Shown: piece after piece, positions 1-8,913 of the stretch
Layout of the letters: each line of letters opens with the position of its first letter
How positions within the stretch are numbered: position 1 is the stretch's first letter
Source of the DNA: Asinibacterium sp. OR53
GTDB lineage: Bacteria > Bacteroidota > Bacteroidia > Chitinophagales > Chitinophagaceae
Assembly (NCBI RefSeq): GCF_000515315.1
Contig: NZ_KI911562.1
Location: forward strand, 1,012,505 to 1,076,504
Length of the DNA stretch: 64,000 nt
Direction: 5' to 3'
Position numbers and translations under genes: made by a program
The notes under the pieces: generated by a model
The model's database searches: none
The model's input: the letters and a program-made list of their open reading frames with translations, nothing else
Told to the model about the DNA's origin: nothing

Positions 1-641
1 ATAAAGAAAATAGCGATGTGGTAAAACTGATGACTATACATGCTGCAAAGGGACTTGAATTCGGATGCGTATTTGTGGCCGGTGTGGAAGAAAGTCTTTT
101 CCCCAGTGGCATGGCCATCAATACCCGGGAAGAACTCGAAGAAGAACGCCGGCTTTTTTATGTGGCGGTAACCCGTGCCAAGCAACGGTTGTGGCTAACG
201 TATGCCAATTCGCGCTACCGTTTTGGACAGTTGGTACAAAATGAGCCGAGCCGGTTCATTGATGAAATGCCCGAGCAGTATATCGATAAAAGCTATGCCG
301 GTGGTGGTGCGCGGAACAGTACCGGATTTGATCAGCGGTTTGGCGGATTTGGCGCCGCGCCTGCCAGGAAAGCTCCGGCGAGCAGACAACCAAGTAAGCC
401 CGAATACCTGCCGCCTGCGCCACCGAATAAAGTAGTGGAACACAAACCTTCGATAGATTTTGTGGCAAGCGATGTTTCGGCATTGCAAGCGGGGCAAGAA
501 GTAGAGCACCAGAAATTCGGGTTCGGCAAGGTCGTTGCAATAGAAGGTTCTAATCATAATCCCATTGCCACTATTCAGTTTCAGCTGAATGGAGAAAAAA
601 AGATCATGCTCAATTATGCAAAACTCAGGATTGTGGAGTAA
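1..641 (+). CDS. ATP-dependent DNA helicase, UvrD/PcrA type (3' part)
   Basis: This is the last 213 or so residues of a superfamily 1A 3'-5' DNA helicase; the reading frame is open to the left edge, so the start lies outside the window. Motif V (VKLMTIHAAKGLEF) and motif VI (EEERRLFYVAVTRAK) are both intact, which fixes the family as UvrD/PcrA/Rep rather than RecB. A low-complexity Gly/Ala/Pro linker follows. The tail (VEHQKFGFGKVVAIEG onward) matches the Tudor-like C-terminal domain of PcrA/UvrD, which contacts RNA polymerase and the mismatch/excision repair machinery. The family acts in nucleotide excision repair, mismatch repair and displacement of stalled complexes. Its 3' end overlaps the next gene's start, suggesting joint transcription. 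Confidence 0.93.
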   Translation, partial: KENSDVVKLMTIHAAKGLEFGCVFVAGVEESLFPSGMAINTREELEEERRLFYVAVTRAKQRLWLTYANSRYRFGQLVQNEPSRFIDEMPEQYIDKSYAGGGARNSTGFDQRFGGFGAAPARKAPASRQPSKPEYLPPAPPNKVVEHKPSIDFVASDVSALQAGQEVEHQKFGFGKVVAIEGSNHNPIATIQFQLNGEKKIMLNYAKLRIVE

Positions 642-2115
642 ATACTGGGATGCATTGCTGGCAACGGTTCTGTCGGCCTTTGCCCTTTACCTGCTGACGA
701 AGCACAGCGGCATAGGCATCTCTCCCGATTCTGTCGAATATATCACCACGGCGGAAAACATTCGCCAGCATGGCCGCATGGCAGATTTTACAGGCTTGCT
801 GCTGGTGCTTTTTCCGGCAGGATATCCCTGCCTGCTGGCCGCTGTACAATTTATTACAGGGTTATCGGTGATGGCATTTGCCCCGGTATTGAACAGTTTG
901 TTGTTCGGTGGGGTTTTATTCGCAACGGCAACCATCATCAACGGACTGGAAAAAACCGCCACCTGGTATAGAAGCTTGTTCCTGCTGGCACTGGTATTGA
1001 GCCGCTGTATGTTGCAAACCTATTCCATGTTGTGGTCCGAAACAGTCTTTGTTTTACTCATTTTGGTTTTTATCATCCAGGCGCAGTGGTACCTGCAACA
1101 AAAAACCTGGCGCTCTTTACTGCTCTTATCACTGATAACCGCCATTACACTGGTTACGCGTTATGCCGGGGTGGTATTATTGGCAGTGGGAAGTATACTG
1201 ATGCTGGCCGATGAAACGCTTGGCAGAAAAAAAAAGATACAACACCTGCTGGTCTTTAACCTTACCGGTGCATCCTTGCTGGCAGCAAACCTGATCAGGA
1301 ACCATTTCGTGTCGAAAAGTTTTACCGGTGTCAGAGAAAGAGCAGAAAGGGGTTTATGGGATAATTTGCTCGACATCGGGAACACATTTGGTAGTTGGTT
1401 GCCATTCATGAAGGGCTATGAAAAAGCGATGGCCGTGCTGTTCATGATTGTAGTATTACTGGCATTGGGGGTGGTAGTATACCGGATACTACAGCAGCAG
1501 TTTTTTCGGTCTTACGAAATGGTGCTGTCGCTTTTTTTCCTGGTGTATGCTTTATTCATGGTAACGATTGCTACAGTTTCGCGTTTTGAAGAGCTGAACA
1601 GTCGCCTGTTGTTGCCATTATATATTCCGATGTTACTGTTGCTTACCGGCTGGTTTATCCCGGCAGTGCAAAGCACATTCGGCATGAAAAAGATTACGCT
1701 CTGTGCCTTGATGTTCTTTTTGTATGCCTCCTTCCAATGGTACCAGTACCGGCAGAATGCCAATGCATGGGAAGACATAAAAGACGCCGGCATTCCCGGT
1801 TATACCGAAGATAGCTGGACGCAGTCGGAAACCATCGATTATATACGCAAGCACAAAAAGGAGTTGGGTTCGCTTGTGTATGCGAATGCCAATGATGCCA
1901 TATATTTTCTTACCGGCATGCGGGCCAACGTATTACCGCATAAGGACATACAGAAAGAGGTCAAAGAATGTATTGACCATCCATCGTTTTGTGTGGTAAT
2001 GTTTACCGATGGAGACAACCCCGACCTGGTCTCTATCGATTTTATACAGCGCCATAAAAAACTGCTTTGGCAAAAAAACTTCGCCGATGGCGCCATCTAT
2101 TATTTCAGCAATTGA
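589..2115 (+). CDS. GT39-like multi-pass membrane glycosyltransferase
   Basis: About 500 residues with roughly ten hydrophobic segments. The early motif GISPDSVEYITTAENI, an Asp followed by Ser/Val/Glu and Tyr in the first periplasmic loop, is typical of the RgtA/B/C/D and ArnT-like (PF13231, GT39/GT83) enzymes that move a sugar from a polyprenyl-phosphate donor at the outer face of the inner membrane. The C-terminal 110 residues form a soluble periplasmic domain. Two ATG starts are possible, at 589 and 616; the second begins closer to the first membrane helix and shortens the overlap with the helicase gene to 26 bases, so it may be the true start. Acceptor and sugar cannot be told from sequence. 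No other sugar genes adjoin it. Confidence 0.72.
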   Translation: MEKKRSCSIMQNSGLWSKYWDALLATVLSAFALYLLTKHSGIGISPDSVEYITTAENIRQHGRMADFTGLLLVLFPAGYPCLLAAVQFITGLSVMAFAPVLNSLLFGGVLFATATIINGLEKTATWYRSLFLLALVLSRCMLQTYSMLWSETVFVLLILVFIIQAQWYLQQKTWRSLLLLSLITAITLVTRYAGVVLLAVGSILMLADETLGRKKKIQHLLVFNLTGASLLAANLIRNHFVSKSFTGVRERAERGLWDNLLDIGNTFGSWLPFMKGYEKAMAVLFMIVVLLALGVVVYRILQQQFFRSYEMVLSLFFLVYALFMVTIATVSRFEELNSRLLLPLYIPMLLLLTGWFIPAVQSTFGMKKITLCALMFFLYASFQWYQYRQNANAWEDIKDAGIPGYTEDSWTQSETIDYIRKHKKELGSLVYANANDAIYFLTGMRANVLPHKDIQKEVKECIDHPSFCVVMFTDGDNPDLVSIDFIQRHKKLLWQKNFADGAIYYFSN

Positions 2116-2175
2116 CGGGCGTGATTAAATACGAATCTGTAATTTCATTTGTTCATTCAATACCAGTTTCGCCAG

Positions 2176-2808
2176 ATGACGAATGTTTTCAACCAATTTA
2201 TCGACGGATTGCAACAAACAGGCGCGCTTGAATTCATAGCCGTATTCGCAGGTATTGCCAGCGTATGGTTCAGCCGTAAAGAAAACATACTCGTGTACCC
2301 GGTAGGGCTCATCAACACTACCATTTATGTTTACCTGAGTGTAAAAGGCCACTTACTGGGTGAAGCCAGCGTGAATTTTTACTATACGGTGATGAGTATT
2401 TACGGGTGGATGCTCTGGGCTAGGAAAGACCAGCAGAACAAAGAAACTTTATTGCACATTACTTACAGCAGTGCACGCAACTGGATAGAACAACTGTTGT
2501 TCTTCGTGGTTTTTTATGTGGCGATCTTCGGCGCACTCACCTGGCTCAAAAAAGCGTTTGCTCCCGAAGCCATTCCCTGGGCCGATGCTTTCGCCAGCGC
2601 TACGGCTTATACCGGTATGTGGCTGATGGCCAAGAAAAAAGTAGAAAGCTGGATCTGGTGGATCGCAACAAATATCGCTTCCATTCCGTTATATTTCATC
2701 AAAGGGTACGTTTTCACCAGCGTGCAGTTCCTGGTATTGCTGGTGTTGGCAATAGCAGGACTCATTGAATGGAGAAGAAAAGCGCTCGTCGTTACAAATC
2801 ATGATTAA
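2176..2808 (+). CDS. pnuC: Nicotinamide riboside transporter PnuC
   Basis: A 210-residue membrane protein with about seven hydrophobic helices. The N-terminal stretch (ALEFIAVFAGIASVWF, then ENILVYPVGLINTTIY) is the recognisable PnuC signature. PnuC lets nicotinamide riboside enter by facilitated diffusion, and the substrate is trapped by phosphorylation. The next gene encodes the kinase that would do this, and the two reading frames overlap by eight bases, so they are almost certainly co-translated. The ATG at 2176 is chosen because the upstream TTG extension adds only nine non-conserved residues. Loss of the pair would be expected to cut NAD salvage from exogenous nicotinamide riboside. Confidence 0.9.
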   Translation: MTNVFNQFIDGLQQTGALEFIAVFAGIASVWFSRKENILVYPVGLINTTIYVYLSVKGHLLGEASVNFYYTVMSIYGWMLWARKDQQNKETLLHITYSSARNWIEQLLFFVVFYVAIFGALTWLKKAFAPEAIPWADAFASATAYTGMWLMAKKKVESWIWWIATNIASIPLYFIKGYVFTSVQFLVLLVLAIAGLIEWRRKALVVTNHD

Positions 2809-3391
2809 AAAAGTTGTTGTCATTGGGCCGGAGTCAACCGGCAAAAGCACTTTGTGCGAGTTGCTGGCACAGCATTACAATACCGAATGGTGCCCTGAAT
2901 TTGCGAGGGAATACCTGTTAACACATGGTAAGGAATATCAATTCGATGACCTGCTGACCATTGCAAAAGGACAGCTTGCGCTGGAAGACGAATATTTTTC
3001 ACTGGTAAAGCAACAGTGGTCATCAACGGCAGACAAGCATTGGGTCAAGCGCAATTCGTTGACTGCTTCGCCTCATGCGCCCTCTCTGTTTATAGATACG
3101 GATATGTATGTGATGAAAGTATGGTGCGAATATGTTTTCGGAAAATGCCACCAGTTCATTCTGGACGAGATCGTTTGGCGCAAATACGATCTGTATCTTT
3201 TGTGCAACGTGGATCTGCCCTGGGTAAAAGATGAATTGCGGGAATATCCGGATGAACAACCGCGGCAGGAACTCTATCGCATTTACAAAGACCTGCTCAT
3301 TAACCAACGAGTTCCCTGGATTGAGATTAGCGGCGATTATGATCTGCGTGTACAAACAGCTATTGATGCTGTTGAACGATGGGTCCATTAA
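2801..3391 (+). CDS. nadR: NadR-like ribosylnicotinamide kinase (AAA ATPase)
   Basis: A 196-residue P-loop protein. The Walker A motif is GPESTGKST near residues 8-16, followed by an EFAREYL element and a DTDMYV motif, as in the C-terminal kinase domain of NadR. That domain phosphorylates nicotinamide riboside to NMN. The protein lacks the N-terminal repressor helix-turn-helix of enterobacterial NadR and appears to lack the adenylyltransferase domain as well, so kinase activity is the safest call. The ATG at 2801 overlaps the stop region of pnuC (ATGATTAA). The stop codon overlaps that of mtgA on the opposite strand within TTAA. Confidence 0.85.
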   Translation: MIKKVVVIGPESTGKSTLCELLAQHYNTEWCPEFAREYLLTHGKEYQFDDLLTIAKGQLALEDEYFSLVKQQWSSTADKHWVKRNSLTASPHAPSLFIDTDMYVMKVWCEYVFGKCHQFILDEIVWRKYDLYLLCNVDLPWVKDELREYPDEQPRQELYRIYKDLLINQRVPWIEISGDYDLRVQTAIDAVERWVH

Positions 3392-4110
3392 CGGATGATG
3401 GCCTGTATGTCGGGATCATCTTCAATATTGTGCATTTGCTGAACGATCTGCGGATAACGCCATGCCACGCGACGGCTCATCGGTTGTACGCTGAACCTTT
3501 TGGGGTTGGGCAGACAGGCGATGATCATGGCCGCTTCTGCGCGGGAAAGATTACGGGCACCCTTTCCAAAATAGGCTCGGGATGCGGCTTCCACTCCAAA
3601 AATGCCCGGTCCCATTTCAATCACATTCAGGTATACTTCCAATATGCGTTGCTTACCCCAGATCCATTCGATCATTTTGGTAAAATAAAGTTCCGGCACT
3701 TTGCGAATAAAGCGGTCGATGCCACCCCCCTGCCATAGAAAAACATTCTTGGCTACCTGCTGGGTAATAGTGCTGGCGCCGCCTCCCAAAGGAATCCTGG
3801 TTTTTTTCCCTTTCTTTTTGGGGCGCAGACTTTTTTCAATGGCATCCCAATCGAACCCGCTATGATCGGGGTAAGTCTGGTCTTCACTGGCAATGGCCGC
3901 AAGCTTTATATTATAAGAGATATCGTTCCAGGATACATAATCGCGTTTCAAGCCGTAACCGAAAGCATTTGCTGCCTGTGTAATTGTAATGGGCGGCATG
4001 ATCCATTTGCAGAGAATGATGTAGACCAGTGAAGAGAGAAACATAATGAGCAACGCTCTCCTGATCCATCGTCCTATTTTTCCCAAGCGGGAAGATTTTT
4101 TCTTTGCCAT
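3388..4110 (-). CDS. mtgA: Monofunctional peptidoglycan glycosyltransferase MtgA
   Basis: A 240-residue GT51 enzyme that polymerises lipid II into glycan strands in the periplasm without a transpeptidase domain. One membrane anchor lies at residues 19-37. Family motifs run in order: SEDQTYPDHSGFD (catalytic Glu76), GGGASTITQQVAKN, and RKVPELYFTKMIEWIW (second essential Glu140), then the helix with RILEVYLN. Length fits the monofunctional family. It is the last gene of a minus-strand run GH3 / cyclophilin / LysE / mtgA, four bases after the LysE stop, so it is probably co-transcribed. Confidence 0.93.
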   Translation of the reverse strand: MAKKKSSRLGKIGRWIRRALLIMFLSSLVYIILCKWIMPPITITQAANAFGYGLKRDYVSWNDISYNIKLAAIASEDQTYPDHSGFDWDAIEKSLRPKKKGKKTRIPLGGGASTITQQVAKNVFLWQGGGIDRFIRKVPELYFTKMIEWIWGKQRILEVYLNVIEMGPGIFGVEAASRAYFGKGARNLSRAEAAMIIACLPNPKRFSVQPMSRRVAWRYPQIVQQMHNIEDDPDIQAIIR

Positions 4111-4114
4111 TTTC

Positions 4115-4771
4115 CTATCCTATTTTATTTCCATAGGTCAATATACCCCAGCAAAGTGCAATGCCAAAACCGATGAGGATCAGTCCGGATATTTTATTGA
4201 TGAGATGAAGATTGCCCGGAGTGAGCTTGGGCCTCAACTTACCGGCCAGCATCACTTTGAGCAGATCGGAAAACAGTACGAATGCCAGGCAGGTGCCGAA
4301 CACAATGGTCCTGTATTCTATGGGATGGACCGCCGTTTGCGAATCGGCCAGGATGGCTGCTGTCCAGGCAAACCAGAAAATGAATACCGCCGGGTTCAGG
4401 ATGTTCATGAAAAAGCCGGAAAAAAAGATGGCCAGCAGATCGCGTTTCCTGAATTTTTTATCAACGATATTATTACTTTCATCCGTATGTACTTTTTTGA
4501 AGAAAAGCGTGTAAATGCCTACTGCTACCAGGAAAGCGCTTCCCGCCACTGCAATGAAAGTACGGTGGTTGAGTGCGGTAGTGAAGAGGGAAGTAAAAAA
4601 ATTGCAGACCAATACCAGTAAAATATCACTGGCCGATACGCCTGCCACAAAAAAATACCCGGCTTTGTGACCGTTGTTGATGCTTTGTTTGATGATGGCA
4701 AAGATCACCGGCCCTACCGAAATACTCAATATCACACCTAAAATCAAACCCTTGATAAGCGGAGCAATCAT
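4115..4771 (-). CDS. LysE/RhtB-family exporter
   Basis: A 218-residue inner-membrane protein with about six hydrophobic helices. The N-terminus (GLILGVILSISVGPVIFAII) carries the conserved SxGP motif of the LysE/RhtB superfamily, which exports amino acids or small metabolites by proton antiport. The substrate cannot be read from sequence. It sits between the cyclophilin and mtgA genes in the same direction, with 44 bases before and 4 bases after. A link to the GH3-family amide synthetase upstream in the same run, for example export of an amino-acid conjugate, is possible but speculative. Confidence 0.82.
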   Translation of the reverse strand: MIAPLIKGLILGVILSISVGPVIFAIIKQSINNGHKAGYFFVAGVSASDILLVLVCNFFTSLFTTALNHRTFIAVAGSAFLVAVGIYTLFFKKVHTDESNNIVDKKFRKRDLLAIFFSGFFMNILNPAVFIFWFAWTAAILADSQTAVHPIEYRTIVFGTCLAFVLFSDLLKVMLAGKLRPKLTPGNLHLINKISGLILIGFGIALCWGILTYGNKIG

Positions 4772-4815
4772 GCTTGATAATTATTTACCGGTCAACAGAT
4801 CAGTTTCATCAACAA

Positions 4816-5460
4816 TCATTCGAGAATGGTGGCAACAATGATTTTATCCAATCCCGGGAAATGTTGATAGAAGTATTGATTGCCGTGAAGATAAACAGAA
4901 TCCTGGTGTGCGAGCGTGGTTCTTCCATAAGCGTCATAAAAAGATGCCACCACTTCCATTCCTTTTATAACCCTGGCTACGGGTGTATATCCTTTTACCC
5001 CGTTGCGAGAAATGGTATCCAGTTTGTGGTTGTCGGCCATATTGATGAAGAGCTGCGTGGCCCGGTTATTAGCGCCATCGCGGGCAAAAGAGATCACTGC
5101 TTTCTTATTGTTGAATTTCGCGGGTTCATCGGGTATTTTGTGTGCATCCCAAAACCGGTTCACTTGGGGATTGTTGTTTATCCCAAACTGGATCACGTAA
5201 TTACGCTGTACCCTGAACAGAACGGAATTGTTGTAAAAACTCGATCTGATGAGTTGGTACAGTCGGTCGGCACCCAAGGGCGACCAATTGCGGTAAACTT
5301 CAATTACGAATGCGCCTTTGGTGGTAGTGAACCGGGCTTTGAAAGTATCGGGCGCTCTTAAATGAAGTAGGGCCTGATCGGGCACCTGCGCTTTCGGCCA
5401 CAAACAGGAAAGCAGCAGCGAGCAGGTGAATATACCCTTCAGCAAAACCGGTTTAAGCAT
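4816..5460 (-). CDS. Exported cyclophilin-type peptidyl-prolyl isomerase
   Basis: A 214-residue protein with an N-terminal signal peptide (hydrophobic core about residues 8-20, then CLWPKAQ). The body is a cyclophilin fold: TTKGAFVIEVY at the start of the barrel, FYNNSVLFRVQRNYVIQFG, AVISFARDG and QLFINMADN. The active-site Arg, the FRV element and the QLFIN stretch are kept, so isomerase activity is likely. It would help fold periplasmic or outer-membrane proteins. The start codon overlaps the end of the GH3 gene by eight bases, indicating translational coupling. Confidence 0.86.
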   Translation of the reverse strand: MLKPVLLKGIFTCSLLLSCLWPKAQVPDQALLHLRAPDTFKARFTTTKGAFVIEVYRNWSPLGADRLYQLIRSSFYNNSVLFRVQRNYVIQFGINNNPQVNRFWDAHKIPDEPAKFNNKKAVISFARDGANNRATQLFINMADNHKLDTISRNGVKGYTPVARVIKGMEVVASFYDAYGRTTLAHQDSVYLHGNQYFYQHFPGLDKIIVATILE

Positions 5461-6991
5461 GTACAGTGGTTAGTTCACTTTTAAGAAAGCGTTGCCAGTC
5501 TTCCAACATGCGGCCTTTTAATACACGGGGGAATTTGTGTTGTCCGCCTACTTTTCCTTTGCAGCGCATGAAGTCCATGAACTGTTGTTCGCTGAGCACT
5601 TCTACGAAGACTTCTTTCAAAGCGCTGTTTCTTTCAACAGCGTAATCATCGTTCAGCGCCTTCAGCTTCTCATCGATTTTGGCAGCCAGTTTCTTTCCAT
5701 CCACATGATCGTTACAGGCCACATACCACTGGTGTGCAAAGAAGTTGCCATGGGGTATGCCGGCAACGGTAAATTCAGGTATGCAGATATTCATTTCATC
5801 GCTGACAAGCTGTATGGCTTTGTTCATATTCTCCACACTCAGGTGTTCGCCTACGAGGCTGAGGAAATGTTTGGTGCGGCCGGTGATCACGATCTCGCAA
5901 CGTTCTTTGTCAACAAACCGTATGGTATCACCGATGAGGTATCGCCAGGCCCCGGCAGCTGTGCTGATGAGCAGTGCATAGTCTTTGCCTTCCTCCACTT
6001 CATGGATCATGAGTGCTTCAGGATTGCTGACTATTTCTCCATCGGCATTGAAATTTTTGGAATCAAAGGGCACGAACTCCATAAAAATATGTTCGCCGGT
6101 AACCAATCGCATGCCGGCACTATACTGGCGGTCCTGGTAAGCGATGAACCCTTCACTGGCAAGATAAGTTTCGATATAGGTGATGGGTTTACCCAATAAT
6201 TTTTCAAACCCTTTCTTATAAGGTTCGAAGCTAACGCCCCCATGCACGAAAAAAGCCAGGTTGGGCCACATTTCATGAATGTTATTGAGTTTATAGCGTT
6301 CGATGATCATTTCAACACACATCTGTATCCAGGCCGGCACACCTACGAGGAAACCGATATCCCACTGCGGAGCTTTTTCAACGATCTCTTCGATCTTTTT
6401 GTTCCAGTCCTTCTCCTTGGCGATCTTTTTACCGGGCTTATAAAAGGGCTGGAACCAGAAGGGGGCATTTTTAGCGGTGATGCCGCTCAGGTCACCGGCA
6501 TAATAGCCCGATCCTTTCTGCAGATCGGTACTGCCACCCAGGGTAAGCCAGCCTTTGCTCACAGAACTGTACGGGATATCTTCATAATTCCGCAGGCTCA
6601 GCAACTGCTTGATCATGACGATCTTATTGCCCCTCAGGAGGTCATTGGTTACGGGAATGTATTTACTGGCGGCCTCACTGGTGCCGCTGCTGAGAGCATA
6701 GTACCGGATTTTGCCGGGCCAGCAGATATCGGGCGTCCCTTCGAGGGTGGTATGCCACCAATCAGTGTATATCTTATTATAGGTGAAAACCGGGACCATT
6801 TCCTGGAATTTTTTACCAGGATGCTTGCTGAGCAATACTTCATCGAACCGGTATTGCTGGCCAAAAGAGGTGAACCTGGCTTTCCGGAGTAATTTTTTCA
6901 ATACTTTGATCTGCTGCCTACGGGGATTGTTCTGGGGCAACCGGAGGGCCTTGAGAATAGAATTGGGTAGCTTGATATCAAGTATTGCCAT
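5453..6991 (-). CDS. GH3 (auxin-responsive) family acyl-adenylate enzyme
   Basis: A 512-residue protein of the GH3 superfamily (PF03321), part of the ANL adenylating enzymes. In plants, GH3 proteins adenylate jasmonate or auxin and join it to an amino acid. The motifs seen are YYALSSGTSEAASKYIP (phosphate-binding loop), YLASEGFIAYQ and the C-terminal YLIGDTIRF element. The in-frame sequence upstream of Met at 6991 would overlap the divergent gene's start and has no family-like residues, so 6991 is the better start. Bacteroidota GH3 proteins have no assigned substrate. The gene heads a four-gene minus-strand run with cyclophilin, LysE exporter and mtgA. Confidence 0.85.
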   Translation of the reverse strand: MAILDIKLPNSILKALRLPQNNPRRQQIKVLKKLLRKARFTSFGQQYRFDEVLLSKHPGKKFQEMVPVFTYNKIYTDWWHTTLEGTPDICWPGKIRYYALSSGTSEAASKYIPVTNDLLRGNKIVMIKQLLSLRNYEDIPYSSVSKGWLTLGGSTDLQKGSGYYAGDLSGITAKNAPFWFQPFYKPGKKIAKEKDWNKKIEEIVEKAPQWDIGFLVGVPAWIQMCVEMIIERYKLNNIHEMWPNLAFFVHGGVSFEPYKKGFEKLLGKPITYIETYLASEGFIAYQDRQYSAGMRLVTGEHIFMEFVPFDSKNFNADGEIVSNPEALMIHEVEEGKDYALLISTAAGAWRYLIGDTIRFVDKERCEIVITGRTKHFLSLVGEHLSVENMNKAIQLVSDEMNICIPEFTVAGIPHGNFFAHQWYVACNDHVDGKKLAAKIDEKLKALNDDYAVERNSALKEVFVEVLSEQQFMDFMRCKGKVGGQHKFPRVLKGRMLEDWQRFLKSELTTVHA

Positions 6992-7021
6992 CGTTAGCGC
7001 AGGTTTATCAATTTGAATATA

Positions 7022-7029
7022 CAAAATTA
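7022..7029 (-). promoter_or_regulatory. Possible -7 element for the GH3 operon
   Basis: On the minus strand this reads TAATTTTG, an exact match to the Bacteroidota -7 consensus TAnnTTTG, about 30 bases upstream of the chosen GH3 start. I do not see a TTG -33 box at the usual spacing, so the call is tentative. Confidence 0.35.
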
Positions 7030-7072
7030 ACGCAAATGAGCTGAAATAGGGAATTTGACATAAGGAATTGGG

Positions 7073-7080
7073 TACTTTTG
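7073..7080 (+). promoter_or_regulatory. Possible -7 element for the inositol monophosphatase gene
   Basis: TACTTTTG matches TAnnTTTG and lies five bases before the ATG at 7085. A TTTG sits upstream with a 15-base gap, slightly shorter than the usual 17-23. If real, the transcript would be almost leaderless, or the true start codon lies further in. Confidence 0.38.
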
Positions 7081-7084
7081 CGCC

Positions 7085-7861
7085 ATGTTGAAACAAACCT
7101 TAATGCAGGCAGTCGAGGCAGGCGCCGCACAATTACAGCATTTTTTTAATGGCCAGTTTGAAATCAGTCACAAAGAGGGGATCAATAACCTGGTAACCGA
7201 AGCAGATCATGCCGCTGAAAAAGCCATTTTTGAAGTGATCAGGCAGCAATTCCCCGATCATTTCATATTAAGTGAGGAAACGGGCGAGATCATCCAGGAT
7301 TCATCTTATAAATGGATCATCGACCCCATCGATGGTACGGTGAATTTTGCCAATGGCATTCCCATCTGCTGCGTGAGCATTGGCATTGAACAGAACGGCG
7401 AAATGATTCTCGGAGCAGTGTACAATCCTTTCATCGGGGAAATGTTCTTTGCGCAAAAAGGTTTCGGCGCTACACTGAATGATAAAAAAATAGCAGTGAG
7501 CCAGAAAACCGAAGTGATCAAGAGCTGCCTGGTAACAGGGTTCCCTTATACATACCTCGATATGCCCAACGGACCACTGCAGGTATTTGAAAAGTTGATC
7601 AGGAAAGGCGTACCGGTAAGACGGCTCGGCAGTGCAGCGATTGACCTTTGCTGGGTAGCGTCTGGCCGTTTCGACGGGTTTTACGAACACAAATTGCAGG
7701 CATGGGACAGCGCCGCCGGGTTCCTCATCGTAGAAGAAGCAGGCGGTAAAGTGACCGACTTTAAAGGCAATGCTTATTCACCCTATCAACCGCATATTAT
7801 AGCTACGAATGGTAAAATCCACGATGAGCTGCTGGCCGTAGTGAATGGCGCATCGATATAA
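7085..7861 (+). CDS. Inositol monophosphatase family protein
   Basis: A 258-residue Mg2+-dependent phosphatase of the SuhB/CysQ superfamily. The metal-binding residues are present: Glu64/Glu65 in LSEETG, Asp80 and Asp83 in DPIDGT, and Asp208 in AWDSAAG. The family dephosphorylates inositol-1-phosphate, 3'-phosphoadenosine phosphates or related small molecules; SuhB can also act on ribosomal RNA maturation in Proteobacteria. Which substrate applies here is not visible, though the overall pattern is nearer SuhB than CysQ. thiL begins ten bases after its stop, suggesting one transcript. Confidence 0.9.
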   Translation: MLKQTLMQAVEAGAAQLQHFFNGQFEISHKEGINNLVTEADHAAEKAIFEVIRQQFPDHFILSEETGEIIQDSSYKWIIDPIDGTVNFANGIPICCVSIGIEQNGEMILGAVYNPFIGEMFFAQKGFGATLNDKKIAVSQKTEVIKSCLVTGFPYTYLDMPNGPLQVFEKLIRKGVPVRRLGSAAIDLCWVASGRFDGFYEHKLQAWDSAAGFLIVEEAGGKVTDFKGNAYSPYQPHIIATNGKIHDELLAVVNGASI

Positions 7862-7871
7862 CAAACCTGAT

Positions 7872-8903
7872 ATGGAACAAAGAACAGAAATAGGAGAATT
7901 GGGTGAGTTTGGATTGATTGAACACCTGACCAGGAATTTTGAAATACAGAATGCATCTACCGTAGTTGGCGTGGGCGATGATGCTGCCGTGCTGGATCAT
8001 TTTGGCAAACAGGTGGTAGTTTCCACCGACCTGCTGATCGAAGGCATTCATTTTGATCTGATGTACACACCGCTCAAGCATTTAGGCTACAAGGCCGTTA
8101 TGGTGAACCTGAGCGATATCTATGCGATGAACGCAACCCCAACACAGATCACCATGAGCATTGGCGTGAGCAACCGTTTCAGCCTGGAAGCATTGAGTGA
8201 ATTTTACGAAGGCGTGCATGTTGCCTGTGAAAAACACGGAGTTGATTTAGTAGGAGGAGATACTTCTTCATCACAAAAAGGATTCATTATTTCTGTTACT
8301 GCCATAGGGGAAGTGGCGCCGGATCAGTTTGTAAAAAGAAGTACGGCACAGCAGGGCGATCTGATCTGTGTGAGCGGCGATTTGGGCGGCGCCTTCCTGG
8401 GCCTTACCCTGATGGAACGTGAAAAAAAGATCTTCCTCGAAAATCCGCAGGTGCAGCCCGACCTGGAGAATGAAAATTATATTGTTGGCCGTTTGCTGAA
8501 ACCGGAAGCACGGAAAGACATCATACAGTTTTTAGCCGCACAGCACATCGTTCCTACAGCTATGATGGATGTGAGCGATGGTGTGAGCAGCGAGGTATTG
8601 CATCTTTGCAGGCAAAGCAACCTGGGTTGCCGTATCTATGAAGAGAAATTACCTGTATCGGAAGACAGCAGGAAAGCTGCGTATAAATTTGGATTAGACC
8701 CCACCGTTTGCGCGCTGAATGGAGGGGAAGATTATGAACTGATCTTTACGCTGAAGCAGGAAGACTACGATAAGATTACCCTGAATGAAGAGATAAGTGT
8801 GATCGGATATATGACAGCTATTGAAGAAGGCTGTAAACTACTCACCAAGGGGGGCAATAGTTTTGATATTACTGCGCAGGGATGGAATGCTTTTCAGAAA
8901 TGA
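7872..8903 (+). CDS. thiL: Thiamine-monophosphate kinase ThiL
   Basis: A 343-residue enzyme that phosphorylates thiamine monophosphate to the cofactor thiamine diphosphate. It has the AIR-synthase-like fold with the expected motifs: GVGDDAAVL, DLLIEGIHFD, VNLSDIYAMNATP, GGDTSSS, MDVSDGVSSEV and GGEDYEL. The ATG at 7872 gives the family start; an upstream in-frame Met lies inside the preceding gene. No other thiamin genes are in the window. Confidence 0.94.
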   Translation: MEQRTEIGELGEFGLIEHLTRNFEIQNASTVVGVGDDAAVLDHFGKQVVVSTDLLIEGIHFDLMYTPLKHLGYKAVMVNLSDIYAMNATPTQITMSIGVSNRFSLEALSEFYEGVHVACEKHGVDLVGGDTSSSQKGFIISVTAIGEVAPDQFVKRSTAQQGDLICVSGDLGGAFLGLTLMEREKKIFLENPQVQPDLENENYIVGRLLKPEARKDIIQFLAAQHIVPTAMMDVSDGVSSEVLHLCRQSNLGCRIYEEKLPVSEDSRKAAYKFGLDPTVCALNGGEDYELIFTLKQEDYDKITLNEEISVIGYMTAIEEGCKLLTKGGNSFDITAQGWNAFQK

Positions 8904-8913
8904 TACCGGCACG

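Noticed and set aside
6992..7096. A 35-residue N-terminal extension of the GH3 protein
   Set aside because: It would run into the divergent gene's promoter and start, and its residues have no GH3 character. The Met at 6991 fits the family start.
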